A DNA stretch of 64,000 nt, taken from positions 8,421 through 72,420 of the forward strand of contig CAYUIQ010000010.1 of the NCBI GenBank assembly GCA_964444795.1. The letters are read 5' to 3'. The DNA comes from JABMRP01 sp964444795. GTDB lineage: Bacteria > Planctomycetota > Planctomycetia > Pirellulales > Thermoguttaceae. The position numbers and the translations under genes are program-made. This document shows, in pieces, positions 35,563 to 44,338 of the stretch. The notes below the pieces were generated by a model. The model ran no database searches and was not told the origin of the DNA. It worked only from the letters and a program-made list of their open reading frames with translations. The stretch's first letter is position 1. Each line of letters opens with the position of its first letter.

Positions 35563-35731
35563 AAAGACCAACCCGAAGCTGAAAGTCGGCATCTGCGGCG
35601 AGCAGGGCGGCGATCCGGCCAGCGTCGAGTTCTGCTACAAAAACGGTCTGGACTACGTAAGCTGCTCTCCGTACCGCATCCCCATCGCCCGACTGGCCGC
35701 CGCGCAAGCGTCGATCAAAGCGAAAGGGTAG
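35563..35731 (+). pseudogene. ppdK: ppdK 3' fragment
   Basis: The frame encodes the last roughly 55 residues of pyruvate phosphate dikinase, from PKLKVG through GEQGGDPASVEF to IKAKG and TAG at 35729-35731, virtually identical to the intact copy. The rest of the gene is missing; an upstream ATG in frame adds unrelated residues. It is a by-product of the segmental duplication and is not expected to function. Confidence 0.9.
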
Positions 35732-35772
35732 TGCTGACCGGGACGGTTACCGCGTAATGTAAACGCAACTTC

Positions 35773-35806
35773 AAGGGACGGTGGTGAGAACTGCCGTCCC
35801 TTTTTT
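35773..35806 (+). terminator. duplicate of the ppdK terminator
   Basis: The same 9-base-pair stem as at 33224 followed by six T residues. It now sits 350 bases before glyQS and could stop read-through from the toxin-antitoxin region. Confidence 0.8.
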
Positions 35807-36158
35807 GTGCGCCGGGTACGTTTTGTTAGCCCCGTCGCCTGCGAAGGGAGGAGCTATGTCGAACGTTTGCCCCACTTCTCCCGTCGCAGGCGACGGGGCT
35901 AACACGTTTTTGCCTTCCGGCCGCTCGACGGGGCACCGCTTCTCTACAATCCCTTCGGCCCACCCGAACTCACCTCGGCCCGGAGGTCGTGGGCTCTTAA
36001 CACGAATCTACCCACGGCACGCAACCCGGGGATGTAACAGGAGATACAACAGATCCATCTCCTCGCGGGGGTGAACCGTCTTTACGTTCCCGGGGTCTGG
36101 ATATTACACTTTCATATTCCCCCCTGCCGAAATCTTCTTCCCCGGAGCTGCTCAAGCC

Positions 36159-37769
36159 ATGGAAATGGACCAACTGGTCGCCTTGTGTAAACGTCGTGGA
36201 TTTCTCTTCCAGTCCAGCGAGATCTATGGGGGCTTGAACGGCTTCTGGGATTATGGGCCGATGGGCGTCGAACTGAAACGCAACGTCCGCGAGGCTTGGT
36301 GGCAGGATATGGTCACCTCGCGCAACGAACTGATCGTGCCCCCGGGAGCGCCCGAGGCTTACGAGATGACCGGCCTGGATTGCACGATCATCATGCACCC
36401 CCAGGTTTGGAAGTGCTCCGGCCATTACGATCTGTTCCACGACTATATGGTCGATTGCCGCGAGTCGAACCGCCGCTATCGCCACGATCAGGTGCAAGGC
36501 CGTTGGGTCGAGGCGAAGGGACAGCGGATCTTCATCACCACCACCGCCGGCGGCGACGAGGGGCTGGCCGAGACGCAGCAGAAGGCGTTGAAGTTCTTCA
36601 ACCTGCGCAAGAAACACATCGACCAACTCGGGTGGGACGGCCCGCTGGTCTGCCTGACCGAAGTCGACGATCACGAGAAGGTCCTCGGTCCCGATGCCAA
36701 GTCGCTGGGTACGCTGACCGAGCCGCGGGAGTTCAACCTGATGTTCAAGACGACCGTCGGTGCGTTGGGCGGCGCCCAAGACACGGCCTTTCTGCGGCCC
36801 GAGACGGCCCAGGGTATTTTTGTCAACTTCAAGAACGTGGTCGACAGCACGCGGGTGAAGATCCCCTTCGGCATCGCCCAGGTGGGCAAGAGTTTTCGCA
36901 ACGAGATCACGCCGCGCAATTTCACCTTCCGCTCGCGCGAGTTCGAGCAGATGGAGATCGAATTCTTCTGCCGGCCGGACAGCTCGGCCCAGTGGTATCA
37001 GTACTGGCGCGACCGGCGATTCCGTTGGTACACTGAGATGGGACTTTCGGGCGAGCGCTTGCAGTTGCGCGAACACGACACCGATGAGTTGAGCCACTAC
37101 TCGGTTGGCACGGCCGACATCGAGTACGCATTTCCGTTCCTGCCCGAGGGTCAGTTTGGCGAGCTCGAAGGCGTTGCCCATCGGGGCGACTTCGATCTGC
37201 GCAGCCACTCGGAAGGCAAATTGGTCCGCCAGGGTGAGGGGTTGGTCGTCGAAGAGGACGAAAACGGCAAACCGCGTCACCGGGGTAGCGGCAAGGATCT
37301 GAGCTACTTCGACGCGGAGCAAAAGGAGCGGTTCATCCCCCACGTGATCGAACCCTCGGCCGGTGCCGACCGGGCCACACTGGCGTTCCTCTGCGAGGCC
37401 TATACCGAGGACGAAGTGCCCAACGACAAGGGCAAGCTGACCAAGCGCGTCTACCTCAAGTTTCACCCCCGGCTGGCGCCGATCAAGGCGGCCGTCTTCC
37501 CACTGGTCCGCAAGGACGGCATGCCCGAGGTGGCCCAGCGGATCTACGGCCAATTGAAATCGCAGTTCAACGTCTTCTACGACGAGAAGGGAGCCGTGGG
37601 ACGTCGTTACCGTCGTCAGGACGAAATCGGCACGCCTTTCTGTATTACCGTCGACGGCCAAACGATGACCGACGGCACGGTCACCTTCCGCGACCGCGAC
37701 ACGCTCGATCAATGGCGAGTCAAAGAAGAAGACTGCCTCGAAGAGGTGCGTCGGCGATTGGCGCCGTAG
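36159..37769 (+). CDS. glyQS: glycyl-tRNA synthetase, single-chain class II
   Basis: 536 residues. It attaches glycine to tRNA-Gly. The N-terminus CKRRGFLFQSSEIYGGLNGFWDYGPMGVELKRN is the signature of the homodimeric alpha2 (eukaryotic/archaeal-like) GlyRS. The class II motifs follow: RPETAQGIFVNFKN (motif 1/2 area), VGKSFRNEITPRNFTFRSREFEQMEIEFF (motif 2) and EPSAGADRATLAFL (motif 3). The C-terminal anticodon-binding domain contains RVYLKFHPRLAPIKAAVFPL. Length is normal. It lies downstream of the duplicated ppdK terminator and must use its own promoter. Confidence 0.96.
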   Translation: MEMDQLVALCKRRGFLFQSSEIYGGLNGFWDYGPMGVELKRNVREAWWQDMVTSRNELIVPPGAPEAYEMTGLDCTIIMHPQVWKCSGHYDLFHDYMVDCRESNRRYRHDQVQGRWVEAKGQRIFITTTAGGDEGLAETQQKALKFFNLRKKHIDQLGWDGPLVCLTEVDDHEKVLGPDAKSLGTLTEPREFNLMFKTTVGALGGAQDTAFLRPETAQGIFVNFKNVVDSTRVKIPFGIAQVGKSFRNEITPRNFTFRSREFEQMEIEFFCRPDSSAQWYQYWRDRRFRWYTEMGLSGERLQLREHDTDELSHYSVGTADIEYAFPFLPEGQFGELEGVAHRGDFDLRSHSEGKLVRQGEGLVVEEDENGKPRHRGSGKDLSYFDAEQKERFIPHVIEPSAGADRATLAFLCEAYTEDEVPNDKGKLTKRVYLKFHPRLAPIKAAVFPLVRKDGMPEVAQRIYGQLKSQFNVFYDEKGAVGRRYRRQDEIGTPFCITVDGQTMTDGTVTFRDRDTLDQWRVKEEDCLEEVRRRLAP

Positions 37770-37931
37770 CGGCCAGCGAATGGAAACCGCCCGTCAATGC
37801 AGTTCCATCGGGGGGGTTCCTTTGTGTCTCTTGGTCAATCATTGCGGAATTCGCTTGCCGCGGGCCGGGAATTCGAGAATACTTCCAGTAGGGCCGGAAC
37901 CGGGTGGGTTCTCAACTGCGGGAGGAGTCCG

Positions 37932-38993
37932 ATGAAGTATTGCATCACCGTCGCGGCGATGGCCGTTGCCGTATGGGCGTCGTCGAGTGAATCGCCGGCC
38001 GCTCCAGGAAGACCGGGAGCGCCGACACGCATGACGATGCCCGGCCACGGCGGAATGTCGCAAGTCGCCCCCGGCGCCGGGCATTCCAACGGCATCGGCC
38101 ATGGCGTCCAAGGCAGAGGCCCTGTCTCCAGGGGCATCGGCCACGGTGTCCATGGGCCGTCGCAATTGCCGGCCCATGGCGGCCACCCCGGCTGGGGCCA
38201 CGGCGGCACGCGTTACCACGGCCATAGTCGACATGGCCGATTCTACGGCGGGTATTCCTATCCCTACAGCTACGGTTACAACATCTACGCCTACCCGTCA
38301 CCCTACGACTCGTACTACGGATTCTCGTACAGCGCTCCCTTGTACCTGCCGGCCGAGACGCTCTACGGTCCCGGTTCCGTGCAGCGGTTCATGGGCGTGG
38401 ACGGCGGTGTGTATCGCCGGAGCCCGGATGTTTTTCGCCCGCCGGCCGATCCCGTGGTGCGCGAGTTTCCCCGGGCGGATCCGGACGCGAAGGCCCCGGT
38501 GCGCCGGGCCAACCAGCGGGCGGTCGATCGGGCCGTGAAAGTGATGGAGATCGGCGACGATCACTTCAGCCACCAGAAGTACGCCTCGGCCAATATGCGA
38601 TACCGAGAAGCGGCGCGAACGGCCCCGGACATGGCCGAGGCCTTCTTCCGACAGGGGTTCGCCAATCTTGCCCAAGGGATGTACGAGTCGGCGGCGCGCG
38701 TATTTCGCCGGGGGCTTGAGTTGGACCCCGATTGGCCGAACGCCGAGTTCCGCGTCGACGATCTCTACGGCGACAATCGGCTGGCCAAGGCGGCCCATCT
38801 CGACGCCCTGGCCGCGGCCGCCACGGAACGTCCCGACGACGCCGAGTTGATGTTCCTGGTGGGTGTCTTTCTCCATTTCGACGGTCAGCCGAAACGAGCC
38901 GCCGCGTTTTTCGAGCGTGCCGTCAAGTTGGCACCCGACGATATCGAGCACGTCAAGAGTTTTCTCAAGCCCGGCGGCGGCGTGCGGATGTAG
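37932..38993 (+). CDS. exported His/Gly/Tyr-rich TPR protein
   Basis: 353 residues from ATG 37932 with GGGAGGAG upstream. A signal peptide (MKYCITVAAMAVAVWASSSES) leads to a long low-complexity region rich in Gly, His and Pro (about 30-110), then Tyr/Ser-rich (GYSYPYSYGYN). A helical C-terminal half has TPR-like units (YREAARTAPDMAEAFFRQGFANLAQGMYESAARVFRRGLELDPDWP). His/Gly-rich segments may bind metals or form an adhesive surface; this is inference. Such proteins are common and uncharacterised in Pirellulales. Confidence 0.75.
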   Translation: MKYCITVAAMAVAVWASSSESPAAPGRPGAPTRMTMPGHGGMSQVAPGAGHSNGIGHGVQGRGPVSRGIGHGVHGPSQLPAHGGHPGWGHGGTRYHGHSRHGRFYGGYSYPYSYGYNIYAYPSPYDSYYGFSYSAPLYLPAETLYGPGSVQRFMGVDGGVYRRSPDVFRPPADPVVREFPRADPDAKAPVRRANQRAVDRAVKVMEIGDDHFSHQKYASANMRYREAARTAPDMAEAFFRQGFANLAQGMYESAARVFRRGLELDPDWPNAEFRVDDLYGDNRLAKAAHLDALAAAATERPDDAELMFLVGVFLHFDGQPKRAAAFFERAVKLAPDDIEHVKSFLKPGGGVRM

Positions 38994-39075
38994 GGCAGGG
39001 GTACCGGAACGAGAACAGTGAGAGGGCAGCCACTTGTGTGGCCACGTTCCCGCCGGGCTAACGGGACCTCGTCAT

Positions 39076-41178
39076 TCACGGTTCATGCACACTCGCGGCC
39101 TCACCGCCGTCCGGCGTGATCAGACCGCGAAGACGTTTGGCATCGATTCTCTTGGGCAGAATGCGGGTGTGTCCATCGAAGAACACCACGGGAAAGCCTA
39201 CCTCGGGAACTTCGCCGAGCGCGGAACCCGGGTCCTCGGGATCAAAGGGCAGATCTTCGGGCTTGGTCCAGGGCACGGCCTTGTCGGGGCCCGCTTCCAC
39301 CACCATGATCGTGTTGCTTTGGCCGTCTGATACGTCCTGGGCGCTGACGGCTTTGGTACCGTCGAATGCCGCGCCCTCGCCGGTAAACACCATCATCGAA
39401 GTCTTGCCGTCTTCCCGCTGACCTTCACCGTGGTACACCTCGGGCATGCTGGCCAGCAACTTGATGTTGTGCGGGCTGTCCCAGGGCTCGTCGAGATGGA
39501 ACTCTTCGTACAGAACTTGCTGGTCGAGATAGGGCAGGATCGCCACGCGCCAGCTCAACAGCGGTTTGCCTGCTTCACTCCAAGCGGCCGGCGAAAATTC
39601 CCCGTGGTCTATCTCGAACATCATTATGGCTCTGCTGATCTGGCTTAGACTTACGCTCTGCTGGATCTGGTGTTCGAGTTGCCGGCGGTAGGGACTGTCC
39701 GGGAGAATCGCGGCCAGGGCGCCGTAGAAGACCGTCTTGTCGCCGGGCGTTTCGCTTCGCGCTAACCGTTCCAGGGCTGGGACGGCCGCTTCGGCGTCCG
39801 GTCCGATCGCCGCCAAAGCTAGCGCGGCCCGGGCGCGAAATTCCTCGTCGGGGTCCTCAAGCGCCTTCCGCAAGGCAGGAACGGCTGCCGGACCCAAACT
39901 TCCCAAGGAGGCCATGATTTCATCCGCAACGGGCCGGTCCTTGGCGGTGTGCAAGGCTTCCATCAAAGTGGGCACCGCGTCGCGGCCGATCTTCCACAAG
40001 GCTTCGATGATTGCCGGGGAATACAGCACGTTCTCATCGTCTGCCTCCTCGTCTTCCATGGCCCGGCGCAACAATACGGCAAGTTCCCCAACGGCCGACT
40101 TGGCGTCCGGTCCGATTTCGCCCAACGTGTAAACGGCGACCGCGCGGACATCTCGCGACTCGTTTCCCAGCAGCCGGATCAGGTCGGGTACGGTCGACGC
40201 GGCCTCCGGCCCCAAGTATGCCAACGCTTGAGCCGCTCTCACCCGCAGATCCGGCTCGTCGCTGCCCAGTGCCCCGTGCAGCACGGGCAGATGCTTGCTC
40301 TCCCAGGGTAGTGCCGTGAGTGCCCAGTGGCGGACTTTCACGTCTGCTTCTTTGCTGTCGAATGCCGATATCAGCGTGTCGTCGGCTTCCAAGCCCGTGG
40401 CCGCCAGAGCCAGCGCGGCAATGGCGCGATCCTCCGAGCGACCGGACTCTTTCACTTTCTTCAGCGCGGCCTCCGCCGCCGGACCGATTGCCCACAAGGC
40501 GTACAAGCTGGCCGATCGGACCTCGGCCGATTCATCGTTCCTCGCTTTGCCCAGAGCGGAAATCACCGATTCGGTCCGTGTACCCAGGGGGGCGCCCTTG
40601 GCGAACAGGCCCAGTCCGTAGGCGGCGCCCGCCCGCACCCACGGCTCTTCGTCCTCAAGTGTCTTGATCAGAGCCGGCAAGACCAGTTCGGCCCGGACAC
40701 GGAGCTTTCCCAAGACCATGGCCGCGAGACGGCGATCCCATGGGTCTTCCCTGTCGAGAATCTCGACCAACTCGGGGATGGCCTCTTTGGCGCCCGGGCC
40801 GATTTTTCCCAGGGTTTTGATCGCCGCAAGCCGGAGATCGGGATAGTGGCCCGATTCGCCGATTATTTTGACGAGATCACCAACGGCGGGCTTCGCGCCG
40901 GCACCCATTCTACCGAGTACCCAAGCCGCCTTGACCGCGCACTCCTCTTGCGGATGATCCAGCCGCCGGGCCCAATAGTCCACCGGTCTTCCCAGGTATT
41001 GTGGCGGCCCGGCCGGTGCCGATGGCTCCGCGGCTGTCGGTTGCGGCCCGGCCGGATTCACCGGATCTAGAGAAGCTGGCGGGGCCGTGCTCGCGTCGCC
41101 GTTGTCGGATGAGCACCCGCCGACGCATAGAGCGAGCATGACCGCGACGATGGTGCCCCAGATTACGCGAGATGCCAT
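39076..41178 (-). CDS. HEAT-repeat lipoprotein with C-terminal DUF1559-type domain
   Basis: 700 residues. Signal peptide with lipobox-like CVGGCSS at about residue 22. Residues about 75-510 comprise ten or more HEAT repeats (AVYTLGEIGPDAKSAVGEL, ALALAAIGPDAEAAVPAL). The last 190 residues resemble the C-terminal half of DUF1559 / planctomycete H-X9-DG proteins: SWRVAILPYLDQQVLYEEFHLDEPWDSPHN, then a TIMVVEAG segment and the closing VVFFDGHTRIL. DUF1559 proteins normally begin with a type IV pilin-like helix; here that part is replaced by HEAT repeats. Probably an envelope scaffold. Confidence 0.82.
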   Translation of the reverse strand: MASRVIWGTIVAVMLALCVGGCSSDNGDASTAPPASLDPVNPAGPQPTAAEPSAPAGPPQYLGRPVDYWARRLDHPQEECAVKAAWVLGRMGAGAKPAVGDLVKIIGESGHYPDLRLAAIKTLGKIGPGAKEAIPELVEILDREDPWDRRLAAMVLGKLRVRAELVLPALIKTLEDEEPWVRAGAAYGLGLFAKGAPLGTRTESVISALGKARNDESAEVRSASLYALWAIGPAAEAALKKVKESGRSEDRAIAALALAATGLEADDTLISAFDSKEADVKVRHWALTALPWESKHLPVLHGALGSDEPDLRVRAAQALAYLGPEAASTVPDLIRLLGNESRDVRAVAVYTLGEIGPDAKSAVGELAVLLRRAMEDEEADDENVLYSPAIIEALWKIGRDAVPTLMEALHTAKDRPVADEIMASLGSLGPAAVPALRKALEDPDEEFRARAALALAAIGPDAEAAVPALERLARSETPGDKTVFYGALAAILPDSPYRRQLEHQIQQSVSLSQISRAIMMFEIDHGEFSPAAWSEAGKPLLSWRVAILPYLDQQVLYEEFHLDEPWDSPHNIKLLASMPEVYHGEGQREDGKTSMMVFTGEGAAFDGTKAVSAQDVSDGQSNTIMVVEAGPDKAVPWTKPEDLPFDPEDPGSALGEVPEVGFPVVFFDGHTRILPKRIDAKRLRGLITPDGGEAASVHEP

Positions 41179-41292
41179 GGCGATTCCCTCCTAAACCTTC
41201 GGAGAACGGGGAATAGTGGAACCTGCTGGTATCGACTCCGTGCATGTCGGCTGGCCGTGCCAAACGCTCGAACAAATGTCGGAGTGGTCTTG

Positions 41293-41778
41293 CTAGCGAT
41301 CCGAAAACGACCGGCTGGGCATCGAGTCGCTGGGCATCGGCCGGCTACTGCCCCAAGACCCCGAGCCACTGGGCATGGAATCACTCGGCATCGGCCGGCT
41401 ACTGCCCCAAGACCCGCTGTTGCTGGGCATCGAATCGCTGGGCATCGGCCGGCTGCTACCCCAGGATCCGCTGCCGCTGGGCATCGAGTCGCTCGGCATC
41501 GAATCGCTGGGCATCGGCCGACTCTGGCCCCAGCCATCCCAACGACTTGGCGAATCGCGGTGCGGTGCGGAGTCTCGGCTGGGGTTCTCAAAGCCGGCCG
41601 GTGCGTGATCCGGCTGCCAATCCCGCCGCGGGCCATCGGCGCGGGGCGGCTTCGCGCCGGACTCCTCCTCGAAGGTCATCCCGCCCATCGGGAAATCGCC
41701 GCCCGGGTCGCCGCAGCTTGCACCCAGCACCAGGAGCAGGCTGCCCAGTGTACCCATTTGCCAAAGCGAACGGTTCAT
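41293..41778 (-). CDS. low-complexity repeat lipoprotein
   Basis: 161 residues. A hydrophobic start ends in LVLGASCGD, a lipobox, so it should be exported and lipidated. The last 80 residues are tandem repeats of about 18 residues (SRPMPSDSMPS-SGSWGS), mirrored by a direct DNA repeat at about 41320-41530. No domain is recognised. The repeats should vary in number between strains. It sits between the HEAT-DUF1559 gene and the OmpH-like gene, all on the minus strand. Confidence 0.65.
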   Translation of the reverse strand: MNRSLWQMGTLGSLLLVLGASCGDPGGDFPMGGMTFEEESGAKPPRADGPRRDWQPDHAPAGFENPSRDSAPHRDSPSRWDGWGQSRPMPSDSMPSDSMPSGSGSWGSSRPMPSDSMPSNSGSWGSSRPMPSDSMPSGSGSWGSSRPMPSDSMPSRSFSDR

Positions 41779-41997
41779 GGCTCACCTCGCCTCAGGTCCA
41801 TGGAAAGAGCGGACCAGATCCTTGCCCTTGCGGGACTGCCCGCGGGCCTCCACATCCTACTGATAGGAATTCTGATCCCCGGCGGCCGGCGATGCAACCC
41901 CCCGCCGCCCCTTCTGACCCTTTTTTGCCGCCGTTTCTTCGCCACCGGATATGCGCCAACTGCTCTACTCAGATTGCCGTTCTCTGAAGAACACACG

Positions 41998-42636
41998 TTA
42001 TCCCGCCCGGGCCACCACCAGTTCGTTCATCGCCTTGACGATGTCGTCGGTGATATCGAGACCGGACTGATGGACGATTCCTCGATTGACTTGGCGAAGG
42101 ACCTCCTGGGGCGTCTTCGCATCCTCGTCCGCCGGGTTGCCGCGGAGGACCAAGTGAATCTCGTTGGTTCGGGCATACTCCGCCACGACCTGCTCGAGCA
42201 TGGTGTAAACCTCGGCGTAGAGGTCGGCCTCGGCCTGCATCATGCGTTTCCGCGTCTGGGCAACAAAGAGTTGGACATCGGCCCTTTTTCGGGCGATGTC
42301 GGCTTCGACCTCGTCGTATTCCGGGGTTCCCCGCTTGAGGTCCTTGAGCTTATTGACCAGATCGGTCCCTTCGGTCTGGCGAACGCGGACTTCTTCCTCC
42401 AGTCCGGCCACCTCCCGCTTTAGTTCCGCTAGCTGATCGTTGAAACGATCGCACTGCTTGAGGACTCGACTCACGTCGAGCACCGCGACGTGCGTCTCGG
42501 CCAAGTGCTGCCGGTTGACACCACCGGCCGTCTTGGCGTCGGGGTCGTCCGCAGTGGCTTCGAGTTGCCCGGCCAGCCGGCCAAACGCAGCGGCCAGGAC
42601 GACGGCTCCCAGCAAAAATCCGATCTTCCGGGACAT
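41998..42636 (-). CDS. OmpH/Skp-family periplasmic chaperone-like protein
   Basis: 212 residues from ATG 42636, with GGAGGA 7 bases upstream deciding the start. Signal peptide MSRKIGFLLGAVVLAAAFGRLAG. The segment THVAVLDVSRVLKQCDRFNDQLAELKREVAGLEEEV and the long coiled coil to about residue 150 are the tentacle helices of the Skp/OmpH family, followed by LYAEVYTMLEQVVAEYARTNEIHLVL. Skp binds unfolded outer-membrane proteins in the periplasm. Good family match; the role in this organism is inferred. Confidence 0.85.
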   Translation of the reverse strand: MSRKIGFLLGAVVLAAAFGRLAGQLEATADDPDAKTAGGVNRQHLAETHVAVLDVSRVLKQCDRFNDQLAELKREVAGLEEEVRVRQTEGTDLVNKLKDLKRGTPEYDEVEADIARKRADVQLFVAQTRKRMMQAEADLYAEVYTMLEQVVAEYARTNEIHLVLRGNPADEDAKTPQEVLRQVNRGIVHQSGLDITDDIVKAMNELVVARAG

Positions 42637-42738
42637 TTCGAGTTCCTCCTGAAGGAATGTCATATGGTCCCGACAGCGCGGGAGTGGCCAAACAACCTTG
42701 GTATAATCACTCATCCGGCAGGCCGTGTCAACGCGCAA

Positions 42739-43500
42739 TCACGACTCATCATCGTCCGACCACGGATCGCGCTGGGTCGCTTCGTCGTCTGCCGCGGCCG
42801 ATTCGCCGCCAATCCAATCCTTCAGGCCGTCGACGACCAGAAATCCTCCGGCCGCCACGACTCCGGCGAAGTAGCCCGCGACCGCGCCCAACGGGCACAA
42901 GACCATCGTCACGGCGATGAACTGGAACACAAAGACTGCCGGACGAGGGGACGCGCCGCCGGCGAAATACGCCGAAAAGACCATGTATGCCGCGACCTCC
43001 ATGGGGAGCACGATAGCCCCGGCCAACATCGAGGCGTCTCGCGGCCTGGTTCCGCCAAACAGGACAATCTGCCCCAAGACAACTGCCGTCAGCAGAACGC
43101 CGACGCCAATGAACCATACCGGGGGGACGTCCAGCGAGCGCATCGTTCCGAACAGCAGCGCGAACGTCACCGACAGCAGCATCAGGGCGCCGACACCAAA
43201 CCGTCGCGGCACCTGGGCCAGTTCCGGCGGCGACGGCCGCGACCAAGGTTCGAAGGGGGTTGCGCGATCCGCTGACGTCGGGAATCGGCGCATCTGGGCC
43301 CGTTCTTCCGGCGACGCCTCGTAGAGGACCACCCAGTCGGCAGGTCTCAAATCGACCGCTTCCAACTCGGCCCGTTCCAGCCGAATCGGCGGCAACTGCT
43401 GGGGAAGCGGCTGGACATCCTCAGGTTGGAGATCTTCGGCCGAGAGGTCGATCGGCGGCTCCTCGGCCGGACGACGATCATCGGCGTGGTCATCCTGCAT
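42739..43500 (-). CDS. hypothetical membrane protein
   Basis: 253 residues from ATG 43500, with GGAGGG 7 bases upstream; a longer frame begins further upstream but lacks a ribosome site. The first 125 residues are acidic and soluble (DDRRPAEEPPIDLSAEDLQPEDV). The C-terminal half has about five membrane segments (FGVGALMLLSVTFALLFGTM, VWFIGVGVLLTAVVLGQIVLFG and others). It ends in an acidic cytoplasmic tail, DPWSDDDES. No family recognised. It is just upstream of the OmpH gene with a 102-base gap. Confidence 0.7.
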   Translation of the reverse strand: MQDDHADDRRPAEEPPIDLSAEDLQPEDVQPLPQQLPPIRLERAELEAVDLRPADWVVLYEASPEERAQMRRFPTSADRATPFEPWSRPSPPELAQVPRRFGVGALMLLSVTFALLFGTMRSLDVPPVWFIGVGVLLTAVVLGQIVLFGGTRPRDASMLAGAIVLPMEVAAYMVFSAYFAGGASPRPAVFVFQFIAVTMVLCPLGAVAGYFAGVVAAGGFLVVDGLKDWIGGESAAADDEATQRDPWSDDDES

Positions 43501-43632
43501 CACGTTCCCTCCGGCGGTGACCCCACGGCAAACACACCCAAATCCTACCGTGTCGCCCGGCCGCGGGAAAGAACCACCCCCCCCGCATGGAGGAAATTGA
43601 GAATTCCCGACGATTTCCGCCGGTGTGGGACT

Positions 43633-43661
43633 TGACTGTGTACAGCCGTATATTGTACGAT
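43633..43661 (+). promoter_or_regulatory. candidate lexA promoter with internal inverted repeat
   Basis: TTGACT (43633-43638) and TACGAT (43656-43661) are spaced by 17 bases. Between and overlapping them lies the inverted repeat GTACA-N9-TGTAC (43640-43658). This is where an autoregulatory SOS box would be expected. It does not match the E. coli or Bacillus consensus. Confidence 0.5.
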
Positions 43662-43729
43662 TGTTCAGGAATCCACCATGGGTGTGGCACGCCAGCCAGC
43701 CCGTTTTCCGATCCCGAGGGTAATAAGAC

Positions 43730-44338
43730 ATGGATCCCATCGAACAACTGACCGCGCGGCAGAAGAAGGTTTATCTGTTCATCCGCGAGAAGATCCGCTC
43801 GCGGGGATACGGGCCGACGGTCCGCGAGATCGGCACTCAATTCAAGATCCGCTCGCCCAACGGCGTGATGTGCCACCTCAAGGCCCTGGAGCGCAAGGGG
43901 ATGATCACGCGCGAGCCGAACATGTCGCGGGCCATCCAGTTGTCCACCGAGCCGGCCCATCTTCGCGGGCTGCCCCTGGCCGGACGCATCGCCGCCGGCG
44001 TCTTGCACGAAGCGATCGAACAGGACGAGCGGGTCGAACTCGACGCCATGTTCGACCCCGAGAACAAGGACCTGTTCGTGTTGGAGGTCGACGGCGACTC
44101 GATGATCGACGACCAGATCGCCGACGGCGACTACGTGGTGATTCGCAAGCAGCGAACCGCCAGAAAGGGCCAGATCGTGGTCGCCTTGACCGACGAAAAT
44201 GAAGCCACGCTCAAACGCTGGTTTCCCGAGAAGAACCGCATCCGCCTCGAGCCGGCCAACTCGCGGATGAAGCCGATCTACGTGAAGAACGCCAAGGTGA
44301 TGGGCGTCGTGGTCGGCGTGGTGCGGAAGGTGCAGTGA
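43730..44338 (+). CDS. lexA: LexA SOS repressor
   Basis: 202 residues. The N-terminal winged helix (LTARQKKVYLFIREKIRSRGYGPTVREIG ... SPNGVMCHLKALERKGMI) binds DNA. The autocleavage bond is Ala89-Gly90 in GRIAAG, and the catalytic dyad is Ser124 (GDSMID) and Lys162 (ATLKRW). RecA-filament-stimulated self-cleavage would relieve repression of DNA-repair genes. The length is standard. A promoter-embedded inverted repeat upstream suggests self-regulation. Confidence 0.96.
   Translation: MDPIEQLTARQKKVYLFIREKIRSRGYGPTVREIGTQFKIRSPNGVMCHLKALERKGMITREPNMSRAIQLSTEPAHLRGLPLAGRIAAGVLHEAIEQDERVELDAMFDPENKDLFVLEVDGDSMIDDQIADGDYVVIRKQRTARKGQIVVALTDENEATLKRWFPEKNRIRLEPANSRMKPIYVKNAKVMGVVVGVVRKVQ

Larger units (their letters stand above)
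35558..35984 (+). repeat. direct repeat copy C: ppdK tail, terminator and palindrome
   Basis: The first part repeats ppdK 33009-33300, the second part repeats 34097-34269. It includes a full palindrome with perfect 20-base arms (35825-35844 and 35884-35903, core GTTAGCCCCGTCGCCTGCGA). Copy C therefore holds the complete unit of which A and B are pieces, and probably is the original sequence downstream of ppdK. Confidence 0.85.

Noticed and set aside
33224..35806. Classic insertion sequence between the ppdK repeats
   Set aside because: No transposase frame or short terminal inverted repeats at the borders; repeats are about 290 bases and include host coding sequence.
41320..41530. CRISPR-like array in the repeated region
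   Set aside because: The repeats are in frame, contiguous, and encode a regular peptide repeat; there are no unique spacers.
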